DNA of 64,000 nucleotides, taken from the NCBI GenBank assembly GCA_004293445.1, contig RDYP01000007.1:121933-185932 (forward strand). The letters run 5' to 3'. Source of the stretch: Verrucomicrobiota bacterium. GTDB taxonomy: Bacteria > Verrucomicrobiota > Verrucomicrobiia > Verrucomicrobiales > Akkermansiaceae. Of this stretch, positions 18,910-28,544 are shown in pieces. Position numbers and translations under genes: made by a program. Under the pieces are notes generated by a model. It did no database searches and had not been told where the DNA came from. It saw only the letters and a list, made by a program, of their open reading frames with translations. Position 1 is the stretch's first letter. Each line of letters opens with the position of its first letter.

Positions 18910-21248
18910 GGCGATCGCGATGATGAAAAATAGGTTCGCGAGCTCATCATGCCGCTCGCCAGAGTCAACAGCAGGGCCACAGCGGAAATCATCAGACCAC
19001 GCTCAAGTTCCCGCGACCGATAGCGCATCTCCACGACTCCTGCCTCCGCCACCGCATCCAGTTCCAGGACCATGCTGGCATCCGGCCCACGCACGACCGA
19101 TCGCCAAGGACCAGCAGGTGTCCGATATTCCCAACCCTCCACCGCATTCTCCGCCAAACGAATCCGCCGTATCCCCGCGGGAACCTCGATCTCCCGCCAA
19201 TTTTCGCGCCCACCGCGCTCCTGCAAGGCCAGCCAATTTCCTCCTGCATCCCCGTCAAAAAAGTCCGCCAAATCTGCGGCCGCCGCAAAGCCGGCATAAC
19301 GCGGCATCGCCGCCGGATTCGCATAAAGATCCATCGCAACGCTCTCCCATACCTTCGTCCAATCCGCCCCCACAACCGGATTCCCGGCATAGGTTACCAG
19401 ATGACTCACCCCGAAACGCCCCAGGGTGACGGCATCGCGCCGGGGATCGTTCACGCGAAACATGCCGTCGGGCATGATGCTGTCGTATCCCCCGATCGTC
19501 GCGATCCCATAGGCAGCGAGGGTGTTCGGGATGAAGGGCGTGACCGCCATGTGATTCCCGCTTTCCTCGATCATCTGCACCACCCGGCCGTCGCGTCCCA
19601 CCCGCTCTCGCAGCGCCGTGACCTCCGGCGTGACGGGGAACAAGGGATGCTGGGCAGGATCGCTGAAAACCACCCATCGGGATGCGAATAGAGTCAGCTC
19701 CATCACCACCACGCAGGCGACCAGCACCGCGCCTCGATTCCGCCATCCGGCATGCCGCCCCGCACTCATCCGCAAGCCCGCCAAGCCCGCCGCAAGAAGC
19801 AACAGCGGCCACAACTGCTGCGGACTCCAAATCAACAATTCATCGGCAAAATGAAGAACGCGCGCCTGAAGCCAATCCTTGAAAAAACCAAAAGATCCCC
19901 CCCCTGCCGATCCCGATACCTTGCCGAGCAGCAGGGCATCCACCCGCGCGGCCTGCCATTGAAGCACCGCGCTCGCAACCAGCCAGACCAGCACCGCCAG
20001 CACGGCGCCACGACTCATTACCCGGAAAACCGCCAAGCGCGTCTCGCGTGACGCCTGCTGCATGAAGTGCGCAAACCCCAAGATCCCTCCAACGATGAAT
20101 AGCAGGAAAAGCCGTTGGTAAAGCACACGAACCAGCGGTGTCAGGGGCAGCAGCAAGCCCATCCCCACCAAGCATCGGGCTAAAACCGGAGAGTCTTTTC
20201 GGAAGAGCGCACGAAATGCCAGCAGCACCGGCAGCGCGCCAAAGTACGCCACATACCAGAGCTCACTCTTGAAGAACTTCAGCAAATCCACCGTCCCCGC
20301 CCGGCCGAGGATCGATGGGAAGACCTGCAAAGGATAGGCCGCCAGATTCAATAAGGGCTGAAGCGACCCTTGCGGATAAAGCCCCCCCGCCCCCGCGACG
20401 TGCATCCCCTGATGCATGCCCATCCGCGAACTTTCCAACAAGGCGACCGCACAAGGCAGCAACATCATCGCCGCCATCCCGATCCCCAATAGCCCCCAAA
20501 CAAGATATCGCGACAACAACGACCACTGCAACCGCGGCACCCACCCGCTTTTCAGTGCCTGCTCGATCCAACTGGCCACGACCACGAGCACGATGAATGC
20601 CGCATGCTGCAAAGTGCCCCCGAGCATCGAGAGCGCGATGAAGACCGGCACCAGCATCTGCCACACACGCCCGCCACGGCGCGAGGCATCGATCGCCCAC
20701 AAAATCCACGGCACCCAGCAGAAGGCACCCAAAGTCCAGCGGTGGTAGATCCACACCACGAATTGCGAATTCGCCGCATAAGCCAGCGCCCCGCAGCAGG
20801 ACCAGAGCAGCCCGATCCCCCGCCCGCGCAGGAACAACAACATCCCCCAGGCTGCCAGCAGCACCTGCATCAAGAGACCCAGATGCCACGCCGTCCAAAA
20901 ATCGAAGCAGCGGTGGAGCTGCATCGTCCAGTCGTAGTAAAGCGCCATCGTATTGGCGTGCTGTGCGGTACCGCCATAGGTCAAGCTGCTCCAACCCACC
21001 CAGCCTTCCTTTGCATACTGATCCGCGGCGATCATCCGATAGACCAGATATTGGTCCACCGCGTCCGACACGATGTGGTTCTTCGCCGAGCCGTCCACCG
21101 ACGCTCCGCGCCATGGCTGCATCATTTCATTGAGCAAATCCAGCGGAGCCAGATTCTGTCCCCCCGCCCACCAAGGCGAGAACCACGCCATCACCACCGC
21201 CCAGCAAATCAGCAGCCCGGCGACGACGCGTCTGGAAGAAAAGAGCAT
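18894..21248 (-). CDS. YfhO-family membrane glycosyltransferase-like protein (left copy)
   Basis: The 784 residues are mostly transmembrane, with about a dozen hydrophobic helices and a soluble C-terminal region (about 560-740). The start MLFSSRRVVAGLLICWAVVM is followed by a first periplasmic loop with DLLNEMMQPWRGAS and SDAVDQYLVYRMIAA; the acidic residues in such loops resemble GT-C enzymes that use polyprenyl-phosphate sugars. In other bacteria YfhO-like proteins glycosylate envelope polymers. A DPM1-like GT2 lies upstream across a repeat block, a candidate supplier of the lipid-linked sugar. A second YfhO-like gene lies at 46771-48993. Confidence 0.8.
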   Translation of the reverse strand: MLFSSRRVVAGLLICWAVVMAWFSPWWAGGQNLAPLDLLNEMMQPWRGASVDGSAKNHIVSDAVDQYLVYRMIAADQYAKEGWVGWSSLTYGGTAQHANTMALYYDWTMQLHRCFDFWTAWHLGLLMQVLLAAWGMLLFLRGRGIGLLWSCCGALAYAANSQFVVWIYHRWTLGAFCWVPWILWAIDASRRGGRVWQMLVPVFIALSMLGGTLQHAAFIVLVVVASWIEQALKSGWVPRLQWSLLSRYLVWGLLGIGMAAMMLLPCAVALLESSRMGMHQGMHVAGAGGLYPQGSLQPLLNLAAYPLQVFPSILGRAGTVDLLKFFKSELWYVAYFGALPVLLAFRALFRKDSPVLARCLVGMGLLLPLTPLVRVLYQRLFLLFIVGGILGFAHFMQQASRETRLAVFRVMSRGAVLAVLVWLVASAVLQWQAARVDALLLGKVSGSAGGGSFGFFKDWLQARVLHFADELLIWSPQQLWPLLLLAAGLAGLRMSAGRHAGWRNRGAVLVACVVVMELTLFASRWVVFSDPAQHPLFPVTPEVTALRERVGRDGRVVQMIEESGNHMAVTPFIPNTLAAYGIATIGGYDSIMPDGMFRVNDPRRDAVTLGRFGVSHLVTYAGNPVVGADWTKVWESVAMDLYANPAAMPRYAGFAAAADLADFFDGDAGGNWLALQERGGRENWREIEVPAGIRRIRLAENAVEGWEYRTPAGPWRSVVRGPDASMVLELDAVAEAGVVEMRYRSRELERGLMISAVALLLTLASGMMSSRTYFSSSRSPCPSN

Positions 21249-21264
21249 GAAAGAGAAACGCTAA

Positions 21265-21810
21265 AATAAAAAGCCCATCGGCAGCCGCCACCTAAAACCC
21301 GGTAGGGCCGGACCGCCAGGCCGGCCCACTTTCCCCCGAGGGCGAACCGCCCATGAAACGCCCATCGGCAGCCGCCGCCTAAAACCCGGTAGGGCTGGAC
21401 CGCCGGGCCGGCCCACTTTCCCCGCGAGGGCGAATCGCAGATTCATCCGCAAAAGAACCGCCTCCTCCACCGCCGATAAAGTCGGACCGCCTAGCAGTCG
21501 GTCCCTACCATTCCTAAAAAGGTAGGGCTGGACCGCCGGGCCGGCCCGCTTCCCCCCCGAGGGCGAATCGCAAAAGCTCGCCAAAGAACCGCCTCCTCCA
21601 CCGCCAATAAAGTCGGACCGCCTAGCAGTCGGTCCCTACCATTTCTAAAAAGATAGGGCTGGACCGCCGGGCCGGCCGACTCTCACCCCCGAGGGCGAAT
21701 CGCAGAAGCACTCGCCAAGGAACCGCCTCCTCCACCGCCGATAAAGTCGGACCGCCTAGCAGTCAGTCCCTACCATTTCCCAATTCACCGACCCCCGACC
21801 CCCGACCCCC
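21265..21810 (-). repeat. Composite repeat block 7
   Basis: Alternating B and A units in minus orientation (three A units at about 21483, 21612 and 21747, with four B units). It separates the YfhO-like gene from the FkbM gene; no gene is evident. Confidence 0.8.
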
Positions 21811-21817
21811 GACCCCA

Positions 21818-22582
21818 CTACCGCCTCACCCTCGCGTAGATATCCCCGAACAAATGACTCTCCCCCTCCAGCTCATCGATCACCACCCGCAGGGACGCCG
21901 GAGACCTCCACTCGCTCCGTGCGAAACGCATCGATTCGCCCCAGCTGATCTGATACTCATAATCCCCCAGCGCTTCCAAGCGATCCAAGCAACGCCGCGC
22001 ATTCCCTGCCAATTCAGGCACCCACTCGATCGACAAGGCCGGCACCGGACGACTCAAACCCGCCAGCACCTCGGACTCGAAACCCTCGACGTCGATCTTC
22101 ACAAAGGCCGGCATCCCGTGTGCGTCGATCAGACGATCCAGGGAGGTCATCACCACCTCTTCGCTCCGATCCCATCGCGCCGCCGAAAATCGACCCGACG
22201 CACGGGTTTCCTCAATGAAGTCCGACGACAAGGTCGACAGCACATGATCCGGGGAAATCCTGAGCTGCGCCGAACCCGGAGCAGCACCCGCCGCCGCCTG
22301 AATCAGAACCACCTCCGGATCCTCGCCAAATCCTCTCTTCAATCGCTCAAAGCACCACGACTGAGGCTCCAGCGCCACCACCCGGCATCCCATGCTCCGG
22401 AAGCAACGCAGGCGATTGCCCAGATTCGCCCCGATATCGAAGCACAGATCCCCAGGCTGCAAGAAGCCACGATAGAAGGCTTGGAACTTGGCGAGTTCCT
22501 CCCTCTCCCGCCTCGCACGCCCCAGCCGCCACGCGATCGCCGGAGGCGTGAGTTGCTGGATAATTCGTCGCATTCCCATCAC
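21818..22582 (-). CDS. FkbM-family methyltransferase
   Basis: The 254 residues have the FkbM layout: LQPGDLCFDIGANLGNRLRC for SAM binding, GCRVVALEPQSWCFERLKRG, a central SLDRLIDAHGMPAFVKIDVE segment leading to GFESEVLAGL, and a C-terminal beta region. FkbM enzymes O-methylate sugars or polyketides. The start codon directly follows the stop of the GT2 gene (22583), so the two are coupled. The product probably methylates a sugar of this locus. Confidence 0.85.
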   Translation of the reverse strand: MMGMRRIIQQLTPPAIAWRLGRARREREELAKFQAFYRGFLQPGDLCFDIGANLGNRLRCFRSMGCRVVALEPQSWCFERLKRGFGEDPEVVLIQAAAGAAPGSAQLRISPDHVLSTLSSDFIEETRASGRFSAARWDRSEEVVMTSLDRLIDAHGMPAFVKIDVEGFESEVLAGLSRPVPALSIEWVPELAGNARRCLDRLEALGDYEYQISWGESMRFARSEWRSPASLRVVIDELEGESHLFGDIYARVRR

Positions 22583-23356
22583 TCAGTCCTCTGTTCGCAT
22601 CCCCTTTGCCACCCCCGCAAGCCGGAACCGCGCGGCCGCCCACAGGGCCCGCACTCCATCCTTCCAGTTGATCTTCTTCCCCTCCCGACAGAGCCGCGGG
22701 TGATACGAGATTGGCACCTCTTGGATCCCGATGCCTCGCAGCAGCAATTTCACCGTCAATTCCGGTTCCCAGGCAAAGTCGTTCGACTCGATCTCGATTC
22801 CCTCGAGAGCGGAGCGATGGAAGCATTTGTAGCAAGTCGGTTCATCGGTCAGCTTGGCACCTGTCAGCAAATTGATCCACCGCGTGATCGTCACCCCGCC
22901 CAGATAAGCGAGGACATAGGAATGCGGATGCTTGCCGGTCACCAAGCCGCAGATCCCCGATCTCCCGAGGGCTTTCTCGCGTAAGATTCGTGACCCATAA
23001 ACCACCGCCGCCTCGCCACGGGCGATCGGCCCGAGGACTTCCGGGATATCCTCCGGATCGTATTCCAGATCCGCGTCCTGAATGATCATCACCTCGCCCG
23101 TCGCCGCCGCCATCCCCATCCGTACCGCTGCCCCCTTGCCCTGATTCCGTTCATGGAGCAGCAGCCGAATCTGGCGTGAATCCATTCCGCTCAAAAACTC
23201 CTCAATCCTCCCGCGGGTCCCATCGGACGACCCATCGTCCACAATCACGATCTCCTTCCCCACGCCCTCCGGCAGCCGCAAATCGACCACCTTGCGCAAA
23301 AGCTCCACCACCAAATGTTCCTCGTTGTAGGCAGGAATGACGATCGAGAGGAGCAT
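22583..23356 (-). CDS. DPM1-like polyprenyl-phosphate sugar synthase, GT2 (left copy)
   Basis: The 257 residues match dolichol-phosphate mannose synthase-like GT2: LSIVIPAYNEEHLVVELLRK at the start, IVIVDDGSSDGT, NQGKGAAVRMGMAAATGE, then [15 protein letters not shown] with the DAD metal site. The late segment (SYHPRLCREGKKINWKDGVR) is also typical. There are no C-terminal membrane helices, so it is the soluble form. It should load one sugar from a nucleotide donor onto polyprenyl phosphate. A paralogue with the same motifs is at 49729-50439. Both copies lie just upstream of a methyltransferase and then a YfhO-like gene. Confidence 0.88.
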   Translation of the reverse strand: MLLSIVIPAYNEEHLVVELLRKVVDLRLPEGVGKEIVIVDDGSSDGTRGRIEEFLSGMDSRQIRLLLHERNQGKGAAVRMGMAAATGEVMIIQDADLEYDPEDIPEVLGPIARGEAAVVYGSRILREKALGRSGICGLVTGKHPHSYVLAYLGGVTITRWINLLTGAKLTDEPTCYKCFHRSALEGIEIESNDFAWEPELTVKLLLRGIGIQEVPISYHPRLCREGKKINWKDGVRALWAAARFRLAGVAKGMRTED

Positions 23357-23409
23357 CGAAAGAGCGGTGGATCGTGAATCGTGGATCGTGAATGGAAGCC
23401 AAATGGAGG

Positions 23410-23720
23410 CAGCCCCCTAAACCGGTAGGGCTGGACCGCCGGGCCGGCCCACTTCCCCCGCAAGGGCGAACCGCAGAAGAAACGCCCATCCCCCGCCTCC
23501 TCCTCCGCCAATAAAGTCGGACAGCCTAGCAGTCGGGCCCTACCATATCGCCTCTAATCTTGGACTGCTGCAGCCTGCTGCAGCTTTCCCGGAGCCAGCC
23601 TGCTGGCCCGGGCACAGCCCCGACCGCCCATCCCCCGACCACACATCCCCCGCCTCCTCCTCCGCCAATAAAGTCGGACCGCCTAGCAGTCGGCCCCTAC
23701 CATTTCTCAATTCACTCACC
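23410..23720 (-). repeat. Composite repeat block 8 with one C unit
   Basis: One B unit, two A units and one C unit (about 23558-23630), minus orientation. No gene is evident between the GT2 and GT11 genes. Confidence 0.8.
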
Positions 23721-23736
23721 ACTCACCCACCGACCA

Positions 23737-24603
23737 CTACCTCAACTTCTCCCCTTCCCACCCCTCACAACGCTTCTCCTCAATCGGCGCATGAACGCCA
23801 TGAAACCACTTCGATGGCATGATCACCCGCTGTCCCGGCTTCTTCCCCAGCCACGCCGCCCACCAGGAATAGCTGCTGTTGGCGATGATCTGCTGCCTCG
23901 CGAGACTCATCAGGTGCAGATCCACCAAGGGCGACTGCCCAGGCACTCCCTTCGGCACCACCCGAACATCCTCACCCCGCAAACGAAGCTCACACCACTC
24001 CGGGTCGTCCGAAAAAATGAAAAACCGCGCCCCGGGGATATCGGCCCGCAGGCGGGCCATCGAAGCCTCGTAATAATCCACTCCACAAAGATCGAGCAGC
24101 GGATTCCCCACATAATCCCCACGCCGGACATGCACCGCCACCGCACGCTCGTCGCGCAGGCTTTCCGCCAGCTCTTCACGGCCGCGCTCCAGCCCCAGGC
24201 CGCCGGTCGCCAGCTCGACCCGCAGCAGGGGCTCGATCGATTCGAAATAGCGCGGCGTCTGGAAGTAACCGAACAGCACGCAATCTGCCGGAGCATCCAA
24301 AAAACGCGCGTCAAAGGCCGGCGTCTCTTCCCGCAGCATCGGCACGCCACGGTATTGCCAGTAATGCCCGCCACCTAGATTTCGAAATGCCCGCGCGGCG
24401 ATCGATGCCCGCCGCACGACCCGCGCCAAGCCAGCCGCCGGACCGGGCAGCTCGCGCAGGCACTTCACCTCGCTCCAGCCCGCCGCGTTGAACCAAGACG
24501 CGTCCATCACCAGCGGCACTCCATGCTTCTCCGCCAACACCCGCCCCAGCGCGTACTGGAACAGGTTGTTGCCGAGACGACCCAGCATGACGGCACGGAT
24601 CAT
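23737..24603 (-). CDS. Glycosyltransferase family 11 (alpha-1,2-fucosyltransferase-like)
   Basis: The 288 residues match GT11: the start MIRAVMLGRLGNNLFQYALG (the family's GRLGNQ/N-x-F-Q-Y motif), then HVRRGDYVGNPL at about 158 (the family's H-x-R-R-G-D-Y donor site), then FFIFSDDPEWC and ANSSYSWWAAWLG. GT11 enzymes transfer fucose (or a similar 6-deoxy sugar) from GDP-fucose in alpha-1,2 linkage. The frame extends to 24720, but the ATG at 24603 forms an ATGA overlap with the stop of the preceding gene and begins the conserved motif. Confidence 0.9.
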   Translation of the reverse strand: MIRAVMLGRLGNNLFQYALGRVLAEKHGVPLVMDASWFNAAGWSEVKCLRELPGPAAGLARVVRRASIAARAFRNLGGGHYWQYRGVPMLREETPAFDARFLDAPADCVLFGYFQTPRYFESIEPLLRVELATGGLGLERGREELAESLRDERAVAVHVRRGDYVGNPLLDLCGVDYYEASMARLRADIPGARFFIFSDDPEWCELRLRGEDVRVVPKGVPGQSPLVDLHLMSLARQQIIANSSYSWWAAWLGKKPGQRVIMPSKWFHGVHAPIEEKRCEGWEGEKLR

Positions 24604-25394
24604 GATCGCGAAATTCCCTCGGGCCCGGACTTCCTCACCACCACGATCCCCAGCCCATTGCGGCAGCCGAAATGCGACACCGCCGCCGGAGACCGCCAAT
24701 CGACATCCCGATGCAAGCAACCGGCGTCATCGATGTAGGCGAAGCGCTCGATGGTCCATCCGTCCTCGAACCACCCCAGCAAAGTCGCCACCGCGAAGAC
24801 CCGGTTGGCATTGAACTCCACCCGCTGCGGACCGATCGGGGTCGAAAGATACAATCGTCCGCCCGGGGCCACCATCCGCTTCAACTGCCCAAGCCCCTTG
24901 AGATGGCCGCTAGCATCGATCGGATCGCCATAACGCCCGAGTCCGAAGTGCTCGATCGTGTGCAGGCAGGACAACGAATCGGTCGCCTCCTTCCACTCCT
25001 CTAGCAGCGGAGCCATCAGATCCAGCTGGCGGAAGCTCACGTTCGGCACCTGCTCCGGCTGCGGACGGATGTCCAGCACCTCGACCTCGCGGAACACCGC
25101 CAGATGACCGATCAGGCCGTCGATCCGCGACCCGACGTCCACATGACGACGCGGCGCTGCCTGATGGATCCATTTCGCCACCTCCAGATCCTGATGAAAG
25201 TAAGCTCCCAGACTTCCGCTTGAAGCATTCCGTTCGTCGAGAATCGGCAGCTCCATTCCCCACGCGAAATCCGCGCCCATTTCCGCCCGGAAAAGCCGTC
25301 GTTCCCGCCAGTAGCGCCCCAGCACCCTCAGCGACGCCAGCATCTTCTTCGGCTCAAAGCCAAAGATCCGCAGCAAATGAAAAACCGGGAGCAT
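24600..25394 (-). CDS. DUF268 family protein, methyltransferase-like
   Basis: The 264 residues carry the DUF268 signature: GAYFHQDLEVAKWIHQAA, HVDVGSRIDGLIGHLAVFRE with VEVLDIRPQPEQVPNVSF, and DSLSCLHTIEHFGLGRYGDP. The fold resembles a class I methyltransferase (LKRMVAPGGRLYLSTPIGPQ); activity is unproven in the family. Such genes are common in O-antigen and LPS loci. The frame runs back into repeats to 25562; I chose the ATG at 25394 (MLPVFHLLRIFG) because everything before it is repeat translation. It is coupled to the GT11 gene by ATGA. Confidence 0.8.
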   Translation of the reverse strand: MLPVFHLLRIFGFEPKKMLASLRVLGRYWRERRLFRAEMGADFAWGMELPILDERNASSGSLGAYFHQDLEVAKWIHQAAPRRHVDVGSRIDGLIGHLAVFREVEVLDIRPQPEQVPNVSFRQLDLMAPLLEEWKEATDSLSCLHTIEHFGLGRYGDPIDASGHLKGLGQLKRMVAPGGRLYLSTPIGPQRVEFNANRVFAVATLLGWFEDGWTIERFAYIDDAGCLHRDVDWRSPAAVSHFGCRNGLGIVVVRKSGPEGISRS

Positions 25395-25434
25395 CGAATA
25401 GAACGCAGATCGTGGCTCGTGGATGAAATCCAAA

Positions 25435-25930
25435 TGGCAGCCGCCGCCTAAAACCCGGTAGAGCTCGACCGCCGGGCAGTCGGACCCTACCATATCGCCT
25501 CTGATCTTGGACTGCTGCAGCCTGCTGCAGCTTTCCCGGAGCCAGCCTGCTGGCCCGGGCACAGCCCCGACCGCCCATCCCCCGCCTCTTCCTCCGCCAA
25601 TAAAGTAGGACCGCCTAGCAGTCGGTCCCTACCATTCCTAAAAAGGTAGGGCTGGACCGCCGGGCCGGCCCATTTTCCCCCAGAGGGCGAACCGCCAAAG
25701 AATCGCAAATCGGCAGCCTCCTCCGCCACCGATAAAGTCGGACCGCCTGACAGTCGGTCCCTACCATATCGCCTCTAATCTTGGACTGCTGCAGCCTGCT
25801 GCAGCTTTCCCGGAGCCAGCCTGCTGGCCCGGGCACAGCCCCGACCGCCCATCCCCCCCGCCTCCTACGTCGTCGATAAAGTCGGACCGCCTGGCAGTCG
25901 GTCCCTACCATTTCCCAAATCCCCGACCCC
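25435..25930 (-). repeat. Composite repeat block 9 with two C units
   Basis: Four A units in minus orientation, one or two B units and two C units (about 25503-25575 and 25785-25857). No gene is evident. Confidence 0.8.
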
Positions 25931-25944
25931 TGACCCCCACCCCC

Positions 25945-28239
25945 TCAACCCTTCCTCGCGGCCTCAAACTCCACCAACAACCTCGCGGCCACTTTATCCG
26001 CCGCATAGGTATCGCGCAGCTTCAAGCCACAGGCCCGCACCTCCGCCGCAGGCATCGCCATGACCTCGGCCAATGCCGCCTCCATCGAATCCGGATCACT
26101 GAGCTCGAACCCTCCCTTGGAGGTCGCCACCCCGAGCACTTCCTCCACCGAGGTCCCACGCACGAAGCACACTGGCGTGCCAAGGTAGTAAGCCTCCAGC
26201 GCCGGCAAGCCGAAGCCCTCGATCTCCGACGGCAGGATCAAGGCCCGCGCCGCCCGATAGGCGGCCTGCAAGGCACTCTCTTCCAAGAAAGGCTGCTTCA
26301 CGATGCTATGCGAACTCGCCAGCAAGCCATGCACCTCCGGCGGCACCGAGCCGATCAAATGCAACATCGGCAAGTCCGCTCCCCGCGACTCCGCATCATG
26401 CCACCAACGAATCAAATGCGCCGTCCGCTTGTGCGGCTCGCAGGACGCCAAATGAATCACATAATTCTCCTTCGCCGGCTCCATCGGCTGCGGCAGTGCT
26501 TCATAAACACAGGGCTCGAGGGTCACCCGAATGTCCTTCGGCGCGATCCCATGGCGCTGCATGAAGGCCTGGATCTGGCCCTTCGATGACTCCGATACCG
26601 TCAGCACCACATCGGCCCGTCGCAACGTGTGCTTCAGCATCCACGCCCAGTAGGCGTATTCCCAGCCGCTCCGCCATTCCGGGTATCGATCCTCATCGTA
26701 CTGGATGATCGTGTCGTGGATGGTCACCACCGAGGGCGAGCACAGTCCACTGAGCAAGGGCAGGTAGCCTTTCGGGAAGTAATGCACATCCGCCCTGTCC
26801 CCATGATTCCCGAACAGCGGGTAAAAATGATCGGTCAGCAGCCGCACCAGCTTCCGCCGCGTCCCCCAGGGCAAAATCCGGGCATCGCCGACACCCGCCG
26901 GCGCCTGCTGCGAAGTCCGCGACGAAATTGTCCTCAGCGTCAATTTCCCACTCGCCTGCAGCGTCTCCAACATCACCTGCGACATCCGCGAAATCCCGAA
27001 GCTCCGATCATGTCCCGGATTCTGGTCGGCGAGATAGGTCGATACCACAAGGCCCGCCCGCGAAGTGGATGCCCTGCCTCGCTGCGCCACCGCCACAGCT
27101 CCGCCCTCAAGCCCCGGCCGCACAGGCGCAGCCGCCTCCACAAAGGCACGCTCGACGCGCTCGATGAAGCGCTCCGGCAGGAAGTTCGCCCGGTAATAGA
27201 CTTTCGCGCGCTCCGCCACCTCAGCTGCTGAATCGCGCTTTGCCGCAACTGCGACCAAGGCCGCGGCGAAATCCACCGGCGAACGCACCGGACAGAGCCA
27301 AGACGTCTCGCAACCCTCTAGCATCGCAGGGATGCCTGCCCAGCGGGTCGTTACCAACGGAAGCCCCATTCCAAGCGCCTCCATCAGCACGATCGGGGTC
27401 GCTTCCGACGCATAATGGCTCGGGAAGAAGAACACATCGGCATCGGCATAGGCCTGCCACTTGTCGTCCCCCGTCAGCTGGCCGACGAAATCGACCAGTC
27501 CTTCGAGCGCCAGCTCCGCGTGCAGGCCGCGCGCCTCCGCCTCGAACTCCGAGGAAAACCACTTGCCGACGATCCGGAACCGAAATTCTCCCGCCCGACC
27601 TTGCTCTCGCAAAAGCACCGCGGTCCGGAGGACCTCAAGCACGCCCTTCCCCTCCTGCAAGCTCGCCACGAACAGCACCTCGGTCCGCCGGTCGGACTCC
27701 TCGCGGCGGCGGGGCAGCTCCTTGACCTCGATCGCACACGGACACCAGCGCGCCCGCTCCGCCCGGAACACCTGGTGCGCCGGCAGCGCCTCCTGCGCGA
27801 CCTCCAGCGAGACCTGCGCATGATGATAGGCCCGCCGCGCCAGCAAGCGGCGCAGCCAATGCCCTTTGACGAACACCGGTAGCCCACTGGCATGATAGAT
27901 GAAGACCGTCGAACCCGCCAAGGGCCGCACCGCGCTCAGGAAGATGACATCGCGCAGGAAGGGAACCCACTTCGCGCTCGCCGGCGGATAGAACAGAATC
28001 GTCCCCGGGTTGGCGCGCAGCACCGACCTCGCCCTGCGGATCAGATTCCACAGATGCTGGAGCTTCCTCCACTGGAAGCGCCCGACCTCCTCCATCTCCT
28101 CGCTGAACTCCATCCGCAGCCGATGGACCTCGTATCCCGGCCAGTCGTGCGCGAACAAAAGCTGGGTCGCCACCGCCTGGCCATGCCAAGGCGGCGGTGT
28201 CTGGCCCATCAAAAGGACAGAAGTTTTTCGGGAAGACAT
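25945..28239 (-). CDS. Two-domain glycosyltransferase, GT4-GT4 fusion
   Basis: The 764 residues hold two full GT-B units. Unit 1 (about 1-375) starts SVLLMGQTPPPWHGQAVATQ and ends its donor domain with VLFVASLQEGKGVLEVLR and the E-x7-E box SEATPIVLMEALGMGLPLV (about 278). Unit 2 (about 395-764) starts GLVVSTYLADQNPGHDRSFG, has SVVTIHDTIIQYDED and ADVVLTVSESSKGQI, and its E-x7-E box is SEIEGFGLPALEAYYLGTPV (about 672). Unit 2 resembles mannosyltransferases of the WbdA/MtfB type. Both boxes are intact, so the protein may add two sugars in turn. The frame extends to 28434 through repeat sequence; the ATG at 28239 is the likely start. Confidence 0.85.
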   Translation of the reverse strand: MSSRKTSVLLMGQTPPPWHGQAVATQLLFAHDWPGYEVHRLRMEFSEEMEEVGRFQWRKLQHLWNLIRRARSVLRANPGTILFYPPASAKWVPFLRDVIFLSAVRPLAGSTVFIYHASGLPVFVKGHWLRRLLARRAYHHAQVSLEVAQEALPAHQVFRAERARWCPCAIEVKELPRRREESDRRTEVLFVASLQEGKGVLEVLRTAVLLREQGRAGEFRFRIVGKWFSSEFEAEARGLHAELALEGLVDFVGQLTGDDKWQAYADADVFFFPSHYASEATPIVLMEALGMGLPLVTTRWAGIPAMLEGCETSWLCPVRSPVDFAAALVAVAAKRDSAAEVAERAKVYYRANFLPERFIERVERAFVEAAAPVRPGLEGGAVAVAQRGRASTSRAGLVVSTYLADQNPGHDRSFGISRMSQVMLETLQASGKLTLRTISSRTSQQAPAGVGDARILPWGTRRKLVRLLTDHFYPLFGNHGDRADVHYFPKGYLPLLSGLCSPSVVTIHDTIIQYDEDRYPEWRSGWEYAYWAWMLKHTLRRADVVLTVSESSKGQIQAFMQRHGIAPKDIRVTLEPCVYEALPQPMEPAKENYVIHLASCEPHKRTAHLIRWWHDAESRGADLPMLHLIGSVPPEVHGLLASSHSIVKQPFLEESALQAAYRAARALILPSEIEGFGLPALEAYYLGTPVCFVRGTSVEEVLGVATSKGGFELSDPDSMEAALAEVMAMPAAEVRACGLKLRDTYAADKVAARLLVEFEAARKG

Positions 28240-28394
28240 GGGGGAGGAGGAAGAAAAAGCTGAAACGCCGAATAGCTGAAAGGCTGAAATCAAAAGCCAA
28301 ATGGCGGCAGCCGATGTAGCGCCGCCTTGCAGTCGGCTTGGACGGTTGGCGCGAAGGAATCGCCAAAGAGAAGCGGATGATAGATGTTCGACAT

Positions 28395-28530
28395 CCACCC
28401 GGTAGGGCTGGACCGCCAGGCCCGCCCACTTCACCCCCGAGGGTAGATCGTCAACGAATCCGCCAAAGAGTCGCCTTCTCCGCCGCAGGATAACTTGGGG
28501 CCGCCCGGCGGTCGGTCCCTACCATGGCCC
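28395..28530 (-). repeat. Composite repeat block 10 (left edge of the repeat-free core)
   Basis: One B unit and one A unit in minus orientation. From here to about 50.5 kb I found no further A, B or C units. The stretch 28240-28394 also holds a fragment reading GATGTAGCGCCGCC that does not match A or B. Confidence 0.7.
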
Positions 28531-28544
28531 CCCGCCCCCTTCTC

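Noticed and set aside
24600..25562. N-terminal extension of the DUF268 gene
   Set aside because: The extra residues are the translation of A, B and C repeat units; the ATG at 25394 begins the conserved part.
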